33,320 bases of DNA from an uncultured Alphaproteobacteria bacterium (GCA_903902075.1 CAIUTH010000187.1:1-33320), one strand, 5' to 3'. Positions 1-7,606 are shown, counted from the stretch's first letter. Translations and numbers: made by a program. The notes: generated from the letters alone by a model not told the origin.

Positions 1-294
1 CACCAGAATTTCGGGGCCGACCGTCAGCCCGGCCGCGCCGACGCGGGCAATTTCGTCCAGCAGCGACCAGGGATCCACCACCACGCCGTTGCCGATGATG
101 GAGCGCTTGCCCTGCACAACGCCCGACGGCAACAGCGACAGCTTGTAGGTCTTGTCCCCCACCACGATGGTGTGGCCGGCATTGTTGCCGCCCTGGAAGC
201 GCACCACCATGTCGGCGCGGTTCGACAGCCAGTCGATGATCTTGCCTTTGCCTTCGTCGCCCCATTGGGCGCCGATCACCGTGACGTTGGACAT
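1..294 (-). CDS. purA: Adenylosuccinate synthetase, N-terminal part (runs off the left edge)
   Basis: First committed step from IMP to AMP: GTP-dependent joining of IMP and aspartate to adenylosuccinate in the cytoplasm. The visible 98 residues start [18 protein letters not shown], the family's glycine-rich IMP/GTP-binding start. Asp13 and His41 (in NNAGH) fall at the positions of the two catalytic residues of the E. coli enzyme. The start is the ATG complementary to 292-294; the family motif begins a few residues later, so no earlier start is needed. The 3' part lies outside the window, so completeness cannot be judged. The upstream gene on the same strand (RcnB-like) ends about 137 bp away, with a probable terminator between, so purA probably has its own promoter. 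Identification is very secure. Confidence 0.96.
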   Translation of the reverse strand, partial: MSNVTVIGAQWGDEGKGKIIDWLSNRADMVVRFQGGNNAGHTIVVGDKTYKLSLLPSGVVQGKRSIIGNGVVVDPWSLLDEIARVGAAGLTVGPEILV

Positions 295-325
295 GCTGAT
301 AAACCCGTACCTTGCTGACGCTCAA

Positions 326-343
326 CCTGTGGTGAGCCACAGG
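326..343. repeat. Perfect inverted repeat CCTGTGG-TGAG-CCACAGG upstream of purA
   Basis: Seven-bp perfect arms (326-332 and 337-343) with a 4-base loop, 32 bp upstream of the purA ATG on the purA side of the gap. It could be a hairpin in the purA 5' UTR or an operator for a dimeric regulator. There is no T-run next to it, so it is not an obvious terminator. The function is unknown; I report only the symmetry. Confidence 0.45.
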
Positions 344-389
344 CACGGTGGCGGCTTATAGCAGCTAAGGGACGGGGTGTAAGGGCAAA

Positions 390-419
390 GGTGCCGCACT
401 CACGGTAAAATGCGGCGCC
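390..419 (-). terminator. Probable terminator of the RcnB-like gene
   Basis: Read on the minus strand, 12 bp after the RcnB-like stop, GGCGCCGCA (419-411) pairs with TGCGGCACC (398-390) with one mismatch around a 12-base loop. A short T stretch follows. The position just beyond a stop codon supports a Rho-independent terminator; the T-run is short, so efficiency is uncertain. Confidence 0.45.
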
Positions 420-431
420 AGGCCAAAAACC

Positions 432-1157
432 TCAGTAAAACACGTCATATTGCACGGTAATTACTTCGCCGCTGTCCCGGTCCACCAGCAGGGCGTCATT
501 GCCAACCCGCACCCAGATCGCGCCATAGGGGGGCGGCGGAAGGTCATAGGCGCCAAAATCGCTCAGCCAGTAATCGCGCGCCCAGAAGGCCGACGGCAGG
601 AATTCGCCGAAGGTCCAGCGATGGTCATACCAGCCGGCGGGGCGGCGATAGTCGGGACCGCGGAAGCGGCGCGAGGCGCGGAAGTCGCGGTGATAGTCGC
701 GGAAGCTGCTGAAGTCGTGGCGCTGGCCACTATAGCCGCGATTGCCATAGCGGTTGTCGCCGCGATAATTCTGGCCGTTGTCGCGATAGTCGCGATTGTC
801 CCGGTTATCGTAGCCGCGATAGTCGCGGTTGTTGCCGCCGCGATTGTAATCGCGCCCCTGCTGCGGCGCCGCTGCCTGCGGCTGGGCGCCCCCACGATCA
901 ACCCTGTTACCCCTGTCGACGTTCTGGCCGGGAAAGGTCCCCTGCGGCGCCTGGTTGGTGAAGCTGGTGGGACCGCCATTTCCGCCGCGCTGCGGCTGGC
1001 CGGGCGGCGGCTGCACGCCAAGCTGCCGCTGGGCCTGGTCCTGCACCTGTGGCGCGACGCTGGCCTTACCGATTCGGTTCGGATTGTTTTCGGGCTGCGC
1101 CCAAGCCGGCGCCATCAGCAGCGTCAGGGCGGCAGCGGAAATCAGCAATTTGCGCAT
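432..1157 (-). CDS. RcnB-like periplasmic protein with a Gly/Arg/Asn/Tyr-rich middle
   Basis: A 241-residue exported protein. Residues 1-20 (MRKLLISAAALTLLMAPAWA) form a clear signal peptide. Residues 21-100 are Gln/Pro/Gly-rich, 101-143 are a low-complexity Arg-Asp-Tyr-Asn-Gly stretch, and about 175-241 match the RcnB family end (WYDHRWTFGEFLPSAFW, then YGAIWVRVGNDALLVDRDSGEVI). E. coli RcnB modulates nickel/cobalt efflux in the periplasm, but alphaproteobacterial members are many and mostly unstudied, and no RcnA efflux gene is visible here, so a metal role is only a family hint. I start at the ATG complementary to 1155-1157 because it gives a perfect signal peptide. The frame stays open further upstream, but that would hide the signal peptide and run into the divergent acetyltransferase gene. 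Confidence 0.82.
   Translation of the reverse strand: MRKLLISAAALTLLMAPAWAQPENNPNRIGKASVAPQVQDQAQRQLGVQPPPGQPQRGGNGGPTSFTNQAPQGTFPGQNVDRGNRVDRGGAQPQAAAPQQGRDYNRGGNNRDYRGYDNRDNRDYRDNGQNYRGDNRYGNRGYSGQRHDFSSFRDYHRDFRASRRFRGPDYRRPAGWYDHRWTFGEFLPSAFWARDYWLSDFGAYDLPPPPYGAIWVRVGNDALLVDRDSGEVITVQYDVFY
729..857. repeat. Low-complexity region in the RcnB-like gene
   Basis: Imperfect tandem units around 'cgcgatagtcgcg' and 'cgcgattgt' encode residues 101-143, a mix of RDYR, NRDN, YRGD and NRGY words. It is a degenerate coding microsatellite likely to vary in length between strains. The opposite strand is open in other frames here only because of this composition. Confidence 0.6.
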
Positions 1158-1238
1158 GATAATCTGTCCTGAAAATAGCTTGGGTATAACCGATAGTGAC
1201 GGTTTGGGTTCCACGCCCGCAACCCTAAGGTCCAAGGG

Positions 1239-1703
1239 ATGAGCGATTTTTTGATCCGCACTGCAACGGCCTCCGATGCGCCCGCCATTGTGGCGTTGAT
1301 CCGGGAACTGGCGGACTATGAAAAGCTTGAGGCCGGTTTCGCCCTGGACGAAGCGGCCGTGATCCGCGACTTGTTGGGCACGGCCTGCCATACCGACCTG
1401 GCGGTGGTGGATGGCGCGGCGGTGGGCATTGCCGTCTGGTTCTGGACCTACAAGACCTTCGGCGCCGCGCGCGGTCTGTATGTGGAAGATCTGTATGTGC
1501 AGCCGGTCTTTCGCGGGCGTGGCCTGGGCCGGGCCCTGCTGGCGCATCTGGCCGGCAAGGCCGAAGGCAGTTTCATGGAGTGGCAGGTGCTGGACTGGAA
1601 CACCCCGTCGATTGAATTCTACAAGAGCCTGGGCGCAGGCCCGCGCGACAGTTGGATCAACTATCGCCTTCAGGGCGAAGCGCTTCGGGAGCTCGCATCA
1701 TGA
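1239..1703 (+). CDS. GNAT-family N-acetyltransferase
   Basis: A 154-residue single-domain GNAT protein expected to transfer an acetyl group from acetyl-CoA to an amine. The acetyl-CoA pyrophosphate loop is seen in LYVQPVFRGRGLGRALL (around residues 86-102; R-G-R-G-L-G matches Q/RxxGxG/A). The N-terminal IRTATASDAPAIVALIRELADYEK and the C-terminal WNTPSIEFYKSLGA are typical of the diamine acetyltransferase (SSAT-like) subgroup, so a small polyamine or amino acid is a plausible substrate, but this is inference. The stop codon overlaps the folA start (ATGA, 1700-1703), implying translational coupling with folA. It is divergent from the RcnB-like gene across about 80 bp, which must hold its promoter. 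Confidence 0.9.
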   Translation: MSDFLIRTATASDAPAIVALIRELADYEKLEAGFALDEAAVIRDLLGTACHTDLAVVDGAAVGIAVWFWTYKTFGAARGLYVEDLYVQPVFRGRGLGRALLAHLAGKAEGSFMEWQVLDWNTPSIEFYKSLGAGPRDSWINYRLQGEALRELAS

Positions 1704-2173
1704 GTGAGATCGTGCTGGTCGTGGCCATCGCGGACAATGGCGTCATCGGCAAGGATGGCGGCATTCCCTGGCACATTTCCGAAGACCTGAAGCGCTTCAA
1801 GGCGCTGACCCTGAACCATACCATCGTAATGGGGCGCAAGACCTGGGACTCGCTGCCCAGAAAGCCGCTGCCTGGCCGGGTCAATGTGGTGGTGACGCGG
1901 CAAAGGGATTGGCGCGCCGAAGGGGCGATCACCGCATCCTCGCTGGGCCAGGCGACGGCAGGCACCTCCGGCACGGTGATGGTGATCGGCGGCGCGGAGA
2001 TTTACGAACGGGCATTGCCGCTGGCCTCGCGGATCGAGCTGACGGAAGTGCACAAGAACTTTGACGGCGATGCGCGGTTCGAACTGGACCGCAGCGGCTG
2101 GCGCGAGACGGCGCGCGAGGATCACGTCACACCGGACGGCCTGCGCTACAGCTACGTCACGCTGACGCGGTAA
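1700..2173 (+). CDS. folA: Dihydrofolate reductase
   Basis: NADPH-dependent reduction of dihydrofolate to tetrahydrofolate, supplying one-carbon carriers for thymidylate, purine and methionine synthesis. At 157 residues it is of usual chromosomal DHFR length. Visible motifs: VVAIADNGVIGKDGGIPWH at the N-terminus (substrate and nicotinamide pocket), the acidic EDLKRFK helix, MGRKTWDSLP (NADPH binding), and VIGGAEIYE near residues 93-101 (dinucleotide loop). The start ATG at 1700 overlaps the acetyltransferase stop. The gene ends only 3 bp before the stop of convergent mrp, leaving no room for a private terminator. No thyA is seen next to it, unlike in many bacteria; that gene would be elsewhere. 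Confidence 0.96.
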   Translation: MSEIVLVVAIADNGVIGKDGGIPWHISEDLKRFKALTLNHTIVMGRKTWDSLPRKPLPGRVNVVVTRQRDWRAEGAITASSLGQATAGTSGTVMVIGGAEIYERALPLASRIELTEVHKNFDGDARFELDRSGWRETAREDHVTPDGLRYSYVTLTR

Positions 2174-2176
2174 CGG

Positions 2177-3325
2177 TTATTCGATAACGATTTTTGGCGC
2201 GGGCTTGCTGGCGGCTTCCAGCGAGACCGCAACCTTCTTCGCCAGTTCCAGGAAGGCCTGCGCTTCGGGCCCATCCGGTGCCGAAACGGCGACCGGCGTG
2301 CCGGCGTCGGATGTTTCGCGGATGCGCGGCACCAGCGGAATCTCGCCCAGGAACGGCACGCCCAGCTTCTCCGCCGTCTCGCGCGCCCCGCCATGGCCGA
2401 AGATGGCATGGGACGAGCCGCAATCGGGACAGGTGAACATGGACATGTTCTCCACGATGCCCAGGATCGGCACTTGGGTCTTGTTGAACATGGCGATGCC
2501 CTTTTTGGCATCGATCAATGCGATGTCCTGCGGCGTGGAAACCACCACGGCGCCTTTCAGTGGCACGCGCTGGGCGATGGTAAGCTGGGCATCGCCGGTG
2601 CCGGGCGGCATATCCAGCACCAGCACGTCCAGCGGCGCCCAGGCGACATCGGTCAGCATCTGCGACAGGGCGCTCTGCACCATGGGGCCGCGCCAGATCA
2701 TGGCTTCGTCTTCCTTGACCAGGAAGCCGATGCTCATGGTCTTGAGGCCATGCTTTTCGATCGGGATCAGCGTGTTGCCGGTGCTGCCGGGCTTTTCGGT
2801 GATCGCCAGCAGGCGCGGCAGCGAGGGGCCATAGATATCGGCGTCCAGCAGGCCGACTTTCAAACCCAGCCGCGACAGCGACAGCGCCAGGTTGACCGCG
2901 ACGGTGGACTTGCCGACGCCGCCCTTGCCGCTGGCCACGGCGATGATGTTCTTGACCCCGGGCAGACCTGCCGGCGGCGGCGGCGCCTGACGTGCCTGCG
3001 GCTGGCGCGGCGTGGGCTTGGCGGGCGCGTGACTGTGCGCATGGCCGGCATGGTCGTCATGCGCGTGGCCGCCATGGTCTTCGTGCGCCGTCAGCACGGC
3101 GGTGACGGACTTGACGCCTTTCACACCCAGCACCATCGCTTCGCAGATCTTGCGCAGGGGTTCGGACTGCGGCCCGCGTTCGGCGGCGACTTCCAGCACA
3201 AAGCCGACATGGCCGTCTTTCACGACCAGGCCTTGGATCATGTCCTGCTGCACCACGGTGCGGCCGCTGGCCGGGTCGATCACCTGGTCCAAAGCCTTGA
3301 GAATGTCGTCGCGGGTTGCGCTCAT
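2177..3325 (-). CDS. mrp: Mrp/ApbC iron-sulfur cluster carrier ATPase with a His-rich linker
   Basis: A 382-residue P-loop NTPase of the Mrp/NBP35 family, thought to carry or transfer Fe-S clusters in the cytoplasm. Residues 1-80 are a MIP18/DUF59-like domain (DDILKALDQVIDPASG). Residues 81-99 are His-rich with eight His. A Pro/Gln/Ala linker follows, then the ATPase from about residue 123, with the deviant Walker A ASGKGGVGKST (131-141), DADIYGPSLPRLL, VLDMPPGTGD, and the bridging cluster ligands Cys299 and Cys302 (TCPDCG). The start is the ATG complementary to 3323-3325. The upstream gap carries an 18-bp-period direct repeat. It is convergent with folA. The His-rich insert is unusual in amount and might bind Fe, Zn or Ni. 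Confidence 0.95.
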   Translation of the reverse strand: MSATRDDILKALDQVIDPASGRTVVQQDMIQGLVVKDGHVGFVLEVAAERGPQSEPLRKICEAMVLGVKGVKSVTAVLTAHEDHGGHAHDDHAGHAHSHAPAKPTPRQPQARQAPPPPAGLPGVKNIIAVASGKGGVGKSTVAVNLALSLSRLGLKVGLLDADIYGPSLPRLLAITEKPGSTGNTLIPIEKHGLKTMSIGFLVKEDEAMIWRGPMVQSALSQMLTDVAWAPLDVLVLDMPPGTGDAQLTIAQRVPLKGAVVVSTPQDIALIDAKKGIAMFNKTQVPILGIVENMSMFTCPDCGSSHAIFGHGGARETAEKLGVPFLGEIPLVPRIRETSDAGTPVAVSAPDGPEAQAFLELAKKVAVSLEAASKPAPKIVIE

Positions 3326-3366
3326 GGGCAGGGGATATAGCCCCGGCGGACTCCAAAAACCAGTAA

Positions 3367-3394
3367 CCGGAGCGACGGCGAGAGCCGGAGCGAC
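3367..3394. repeat. Direct repeat CCGGAGCGAC x2, 18-bp period, upstream of mrp
   Basis: CCGGAGCGAC occurs at 3367-3376 and again at 3385-3394, separated by GGCGAGAG, about 40 bp before the mrp start. The second copy can also pair with 3409-3417 around an AT-rich loop, giving an imperfect hairpin that could end the lipoprotein transcript. The repeat could be an operator or a chance GC-rich duplication. Confidence 0.35.
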
Positions 3395-3430
3395 TTAAAT
3401 TAAGGAGCGTCGCCGGCGGCCTTCCAGGGA

Positions 3431-3895
3431 CTATGTGCGCGGATTGCCGGAGAAGACCTTGTGCACCACGCGGCCATTCATCACGAGCAGGATGACATCG
3501 GCCGACCAGCGTTCACCGCGGCCGGGATGGAAAACATAGCCGGTGCAATAGGCCTGGGCGCGTATGCAGGCCTGCACGGCGGGGTTTAGATGTTCCCTGC
3601 GCATCCCGGTGGCGGGCAGGAAGCGTTTTTCGATGTTCAGATAGGACAGCACATCCACAGTGCCGGTGTGGGCATCGAAGCCCAGGTTGGCCAGATCCTC
3701 GGCATGGGTCATGCCCGGCACGATCCGATCAAAGGCTTCCGCCGCCTGGTCATGGCTTTCGAACGGGCTAGCGCCGGCCGCTTTCTGGTCCGGTAGGAGG
3801 CCGCCGCAGCCCGCCAGCACCACCAGGCTGCCACAGGCCAGCAGCAGGAAGCAGAGCAGCGAGAGCAGTCTACGATGGGCGTCCAGCCTTATCAT
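3431..3895 (-). CDS. Small predicted lipoprotein of unknown function
   Basis: A 154-residue protein with a basic, then hydrophobic N-terminus and the lipobox LAGC (Cys30, around 27-30), so it is most likely lipidated and anchored in the inner or outer membrane. LLAC at Cys21 is a second, less likely, lipobox. The mature part contains AAEAFDRIVPGMTHAEDLANLGFD, which resembles the SmpA/BamE-like 'I..GMT..ev...LG' substrate-recognition pattern, and then YLNIEKRFLP and a paired-Cys stretch (VQACIRAQAYCTGY). I do not recognise a named family with certainty. The start at the ATG complementary to 3893-3895 has a good AAGGA ribosome-binding site. It is divergent from degP, whose envelope-protease role fits an envelope theme. 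Confidence 0.75.
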   Translation of the reverse strand: MIRLDAHRRLLSLLCFLLLACGSLVVLAGCGGLLPDQKAAGASPFESHDQAAEAFDRIVPGMTHAEDLANLGFDAHTGTVDVLSYLNIEKRFLPATGMRREHLNPAVQACIRAQAYCTGYVFHPGRGERWSADVILLVMNGRVVHKVFSGNPRT

Positions 3896-4055
3896 GGGTT
3901 GTTCCTTTCAAGCCGCATGCCTTGGAACCTTGGAAAGACCGGCTCGGCGGCAAAGTGAAAAAACCACGTCAAAGGCCGGTTTTTCCTGTCTGTTTCGCGC
4001 ATAGCTGCCTAGACTGACTCCCGATTCCTCCCTTCACGTTCCCAGGAACGAACAG

Positions 4056-5474
4056 ATGCGCCGCTTTCAAATTCTTTGTGCCATTTTGGCGCTCGCCGCC
4101 GTGCCCGCCGCCGCGCGTCCGGCGCCCGATTCCTTTGCCGATCTGGCGGCCAAGCTGCTGCCGTCCGTGGTCAACATTTCTACCAGCCAGACCCTGAAGG
4201 CGCCGCCGCAAGGCGCCATGCCGCAACTGCCGCCCGGCTCGCCGCTGGAAGACCTGTTCAAGAATTTCCTGGGCCCCAAGCCCAACGCGCCGCGCCATGT
4301 CACGTCGTTGGGCTCGGGCTTCATCATCGATCCGTCGGGCTACATCGTCACCAACAACCATGTGATCGAGGACAGCGACCAGATCACCGTGTCGTTGCAG
4401 GACGGCACCCAGATGCCGGCCAAGGTGGTGGGCCGCGATGCCAAGACCGACATCGCACTGTTGAAAGTGACGCCCAGGAAGCCGTTGCCCGCCACCCATT
4501 TCGGCGACAGCGACAAGGCCCGCATCGGTGACTGGGTGATCGCGATCGGCGATCCCTTCGGCATCGGCTCGACCGTCACCGCGGGCATTGTCTCGGCGCG
4601 CAACCGTAACATCAATGCCGGTCCCTATGACGATTTCATCCAGACCGACGCGCCGATCAACCGGGGCAATTCCGGCGGCCCGCTGTTCGACGTGGACGGC
4701 AATGTCATCGGCATCAATTCGCAGATCTACACGCCCAGCGGCGGCAGCGTCGGCATCGGCTTTGCCATTCCCGCCAACCTGGCGCGCGAGGTAGTGAACC
4801 AGTTGCGCCAGTTCGGCATTGCGCGGCGCGGCTGGATCGGTGTGCGCATCCAGCCGGTGACACCGGAGATCGCCGAGGGACTGGGACTGCCCACCACCCA
4901 GGGCGCGCTGGTGGCCGATGTCACCAAGGGCGGACCGGCCGCCAAGGCGGGGTTGTACAATGGCGACCTGGTCACCGGCTTTGACGGCAAGGCGGTGCCC
5001 GACGACCGCGCCCTGCCGCGCATCGTAGCCGACACGCCCATCGGCAAGACCGTGAACATGGATGTGCTGCGCAAGGGCCGCAAACAGACCCTGCGCATCA
5101 CGGTGCAGAAGCTGGCCGACGACGCCAAGGCCGACAAGCCTTCCAAGGCGCCGCCCGCGCCGGTGAAGAACCAGAGCAAGCTGTCGCAACTGGGCCTGTC
5201 GCTCGGCGCGCTGGATGGCGGCGCGCGCGCCAAGTTCAAGATTGGCGCCGGCGTGCAGGGCGTGCTGGTGAGTTCGGTTGAGGCCGGCAGCCCGGCGGCC
5301 GAGAAGAATCTGCGCCCCGGCGACGTGATCGTGGAAGTGGCGGGCCAGCCGGTGAAGACGCCGGACGATGTCGCCAAGCGCGTCGGTGGCGACGTCAAGG
5401 CCGGCAAGAAAAGCGAGCTGATGCTGATCAATCGCGACGGCGATTTAACTTACGTAGGGTTGAAGCTGAACTGA
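4056..5474 (+). CDS. degP: Do-type periplasmic serine endoprotease (DegP/HtrA/DegQ family)
   Basis: A 472-residue periplasmic protease/chaperone that degrades misfolded envelope proteins. A signal peptide (residues 1-20, ending AVPAAA) precedes a trypsin-like domain with all three catalytic residues: His102 (NNHVIED), Asp132 (KTDIALLK) and Ser206 (RGNSGGPLF). Two PDZ domains follow, around residues 255-350 (GWIGVRIQPVTPEIAEGLGL) and 375-472 (GVQGVLVSSVEAGSPAAEKNL). The two-PDZ layout and length are those of DegP/DegQ/MucD. I cannot separate these subtypes from sequence alone; the short Q-linker region might favour the DegQ/MucD side. The ATG is preceded by AGGA at a 10-base distance. The following gene begins 9 bp after the stop and is probably co-transcribed. 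Confidence 0.94.
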   Translation: MRRFQILCAILALAAVPAAARPAPDSFADLAAKLLPSVVNISTSQTLKAPPQGAMPQLPPGSPLEDLFKNFLGPKPNAPRHVTSLGSGFIIDPSGYIVTNNHVIEDSDQITVSLQDGTQMPAKVVGRDAKTDIALLKVTPRKPLPATHFGDSDKARIGDWVIAIGDPFGIGSTVTAGIVSARNRNINAGPYDDFIQTDAPINRGNSGGPLFDVDGNVIGINSQIYTPSGGSVGIGFAIPANLAREVVNQLRQFGIARRGWIGVRIQPVTPEIAEGLGLPTTQGALVADVTKGGPAAKAGLYNGDLVTGFDGKAVPDDRALPRIVADTPIGKTVNMDVLRKGRKQTLRITVQKLADDAKADKPSKAPPAPVKNQSKLSQLGLSLGALDGGARAKFKIGAGVQGVLVSSVEAGSPAAEKNLRPGDVIVEVAGQPVKTPDDVAKRVGGDVKAGKKSELMLINRDGDLTYVGLKLN

Positions 5475-5483
5475 GGAGCGCGC

Positions 5484-5798
5484 ATGGGCATCCTGGTCAT
5501 CTGTTCCTACCGGCCGCATGCCGGCCATGAAGACGAAGCCCGCATGCTGATGGCCGGCCATGTGCCGCTGCTGCGCGATCACGGCTTGATCACCGACCGT
5601 CCCGTAATTCAGGGCGTTGCCCAGGACGGCGCGCTGGTGGAAATCTTCGAATGGGAAAGCGTGGAGAAATCGCGCGGCGCCCCGACGATTGCCGAGATCG
5701 GCGCTCACTGGCAAGCGATGAGCGCGGTGATGGATTTCGTGCCGCTGGCGGAACTGCCCGAAGCTAAGCACCCCTTCGCGCACTTCAATCCGATTTGA
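5484..5798 (+). CDS. Small hypothetical protein, possibly a dimeric alpha-beta barrel (ABM/YCII-like) fold
   Basis: A 104-residue soluble protein without a signal peptide or membrane segment. The pattern, a beta strand at the start (GILVICSYRPHAGHEDEARMLMAGHVPLLRDHGL), then strands VIQGVAQDGALVEIFEWES, then a helix and PTIAEIGAHWQAMSAVMDFVPLAELP, resembles the antibiotic-biosynthesis-monooxygenase/EthD-like ferredoxin fold, but I cannot name a specific family. It has a strong GAGGAG ribosome-binding site 5 bp before ATG and lies 9 bp after degP, so it is likely the second gene of that operon. Its last 14 bp overlap the end of convergent serB. Confidence 0.7.
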   Translation: MGILVICSYRPHAGHEDEARMLMAGHVPLLRDHGLITDRPVIQGVAQDGALVEIFEWESVEKSRGAPTIAEIGAHWQAMSAVMDFVPLAELPEAKHPFAHFNPI

Positions 5799-6642
5799 TG
5801 ATTTCTGAATCGCTGTAGCCCTGCAGGTAGAGCAGGGCGGTCAGGTCATTGTGCTGGATGGCAGCACCGGCAGAAGCCGCCACCACCGGCTTGGCGTGAT
5901 AGGCGACACCCATTCCCGCCTTCTGGATCATGGCCAGATCGTTGGCGCCGTCGCCCACCGCCAGGGTTTCGGCAAATTCGATTTTCAAGGTGTCGACCGC
6001 TTCTTCCAGCGCCTGAAGCTTGGCCTGGCGTCCCAGAATGGGGGTGGAGACTTCACCGGTCAGGTGCGTGCCGTCATCCAGCAATGTGTTGCCGCGTTCG
6101 GCATGAAAGCCCGCCGCTTCCGCCACCCGCCGGGTGAAATAACCAAGGCCGCCCGACACCAGCATGGTGTGGGCGCCATGGGCCCGCATGGTCGCCAGCA
6201 AGGATTTGGCGCCGGGATTGAGCCGCACCCGCTCCGCATAGGTGCGCTCCAGCGCGTCCAGCTTCAGGCCCTTGAGCATGCCGACGCGCTCGATCAGCGC
6301 CGCCTCGAATTCCAGTTCGCCGCGCATGGCGCGCTCGGTGATGGCGGCGATCTGGGGCTTCAGCCCCGCCATGTCGGCCAGCTCGTCCAGGCATTCGACA
6401 TTGATGATGGTGGAATCCATGTCCGCCAGCAGCAGCTTCTTGCGGCGCTTGGCGGTGGCGACCAGGTTGATGTCTAGGCCGAAGCCCTCGGTGCGCTGGC
6501 GCGCTTCGGCCAACGCTGCCACCTCGTTTGCGATGGGCAGATCAAAGGCATGGCCTTCCGACAGGATTTTTGCCGGACCATTGTCCAGACCCCGGAAAAT
6601 CTCCGGCGCTGCGCCCTTGCCGATGACATTCAGAACAAACAT
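5785..6642 (-). CDS. serB: Phosphoserine phosphatase
   Basis: The last step of serine synthesis: hydrolysis of O-phosphoserine to serine by a HAD-superfamily phosphatase. The 285 residues contain the nucleophile motif DMDST (Asp74, Asp76), the substrate-specificity segment NVECLDELADMAG, motif II MLVSGGLGYFT and motif III AVGDGANDLAMI. The N-terminal ~65 residues form a short ACT-like region, as in other alphaproteobacterial SerB. I use the ATG complementary to 6640-6642; an in-frame ATG at 6657 would add five residues but lies inside miaA. The start is 9 bp from the divergent miaA start, an extremely tight arrangement (see findings). It overlaps the preceding convergent gene by 14 bp at the 3' end. 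Confidence 0.95.
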   Translation of the reverse strand: MFVLNVIGKGAAPEIFRGLDNGPAKILSEGHAFDLPIANEVAALAEARQRTEGFGLDINLVATAKRRKKLLLADMDSTIINVECLDELADMAGLKPQIAAITERAMRGELEFEAALIERVGMLKGLKLDALERTYAERVRLNPGAKSLLATMRAHGAHTMLVSGGLGYFTRRVAEAAGFHAERGNTLLDDGTHLTGEVSTPILGRQAKLQALEEAVDTLKIEFAETLAVGDGANDLAMIQKAGMGVAYHAKPVVAASAGAAIQHNDLTALLYLQGYSDSEIIKSD

Positions 6643-6651
6643 TGTGCCGCC

Positions 6652-7563
6652 ATGCATGATGATGCCGTCCTTATTGCAGGGCCTACCGCGAGCGGCAAGT
6701 CGCAGGCTGCGATGGAACTTGCCGAACAGATCGGCGGCGTGGTGATCAATGCCGATTCCATGCAGGTCTATCGCGAAGCGCCGATCCTGACGGCGCAACC
6801 CTCGGAAGCCGACAAGGCGCGGGTGCCGCATCTGCTCTATGGCAACATCAGCGCGCGCAAAGTCTATTCGGTGGGACGCTGGCGCGAAGATGCGGCCCTG
6901 GCGATTGCGCAGGCGCGCGCGATGAAACGTGTGCCCATCTTCGTGGGCGGCACCGGCATGTATTTCATGGCCCTGACCGAAGGGCTGGCCGACATTCCGC
7001 CCACGCCGCCGGAAATCCGCGATGCCGCCCGCGCCTTGCTGGACGATATCGGTGTGGAAGCCCTGCACGCCAGGCTGACCGACCGCGATCCGGTGACCGC
7101 ATCCCGGCTGCGCCCTTCCGATCCGCAGCGCGTGCTGCGCGCCTTTGAAGTGTTTGAGGCCACGGGTCGTCCCTTGGCGGAATGGCAGGGCGCGCCCACC
7201 GCGCCGCTGCTGAAGAATGCCAAGCTCGCATCATTCGTGCTGGACCCGCCGCGTCCCGAACTGCGCGCCCGCATCGCGGCGCGGTTCGAAGCTATGCTGG
7301 ACGAAGGCGGTCTGGACGAAGCCCGCGCCCTGGAAGGCCTGGATCCCGCGTTGCCGGCCGCCAAGCTGCTGGGCCTGCGGCCGCTTCAGGCCCTGGCGGC
7401 GGGAACCCTGACCCGGGCGGAGGCGCTGGACGGGGCCATCACCGCCACCCGCCAATTCGCCAAGCGCCAGATGACGTGGTTTCGCAACCGAATGCCACAT
7501 TATATCTGGTTTGATCCACTTGTTAGCAATATAATTACACAATACAGGCGAAATACTGCGTGA
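6652..7563 (+). CDS. miaA: tRNA dimethylallyltransferase (A37 isopentenylation)
   Basis: Transfers the dimethylallyl group from DMAPP to A37 of tRNAs that read UNN codons, improving decoding fidelity. At 303 residues it is of usual length. The P-loop GPTASGKS is at residues 10-17. Further motifs are INADSMQVY (substrate-binding Asp), FVGGTGMYF and the C-terminal RQFAKRQMTWFRN. The ATG at 6652 is chosen because the P-loop should lie within the first ~20 residues; an extended start would run antisense through serB. No Shine-Dalgarno is visible before ATG. MiaA-type tRNA modification is known to affect attenuation at amino-acid operons in enterics. Its placement directly before the ilv leader is therefore suggestive, though the known effect concerns tRNAs reading UNN codons. 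Confidence 0.96.
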   Translation: MHDDAVLIAGPTASGKSQAAMELAEQIGGVVINADSMQVYREAPILTAQPSEADKARVPHLLYGNISARKVYSVGRWREDAALAIAQARAMKRVPIFVGGTGMYFMALTEGLADIPPTPPEIRDAARALLDDIGVEALHARLTDRDPVTASRLRPSDPQRVLRAFEVFEATGRPLAEWQGAPTAPLLKNAKLASFVLDPPRPELRARIAARFEAMLDEGGLDEARALEGLDPALPAAKLLGLRPLQALAAGTLTRAEALDGAITATRQFAKRQMTWFRNRMPHYIWFDPLVSNIITQYRRNTA

Positions 7564-7569
7564 AATTGC

Positions 7570-7598
7570 TTGACGCCGCATCGCACCATCTTTAGGTT
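7570..7598 (+). promoter_or_regulatory. Candidate promoter of the ilv leader and operon
   Basis: TTGACG (7570-7575), then a 17-bp spacer, then TAGGTT (7593-7598). The -35 is nearly perfect and the -10 is weak by the E. coli rule, but TTGAC plus a T/A-G-rich -10 fits alphaproteobacterial housekeeping promoters. It would start RNA near 7605, just 2 bases before the leader peptide ATG, giving a leaderless upstream peptide. This is an inference from sequence only. Confidence 0.5.
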
Positions 7599-7606
7599 CC
7601 CGCGCC

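Noticed and set aside
450-1172. Ala/Ile/Val-rich open frame opposite the RcnB-like gene
   Set aside because: It mirrors the repeat composition of the real gene, which has a signal peptide and RcnB domain.
1158-1547. Longer N-terminus for the RcnB-like protein
   Set aside because: It would bury a perfect signal peptide and run antisense through the acetyltransferase gene.
3969-5189. Long open frame antisense to the DegP gene
   Set aside because: It is exactly opposite a complete protease with all catalytic residues; the frame is open only because of GC-rich codon use.
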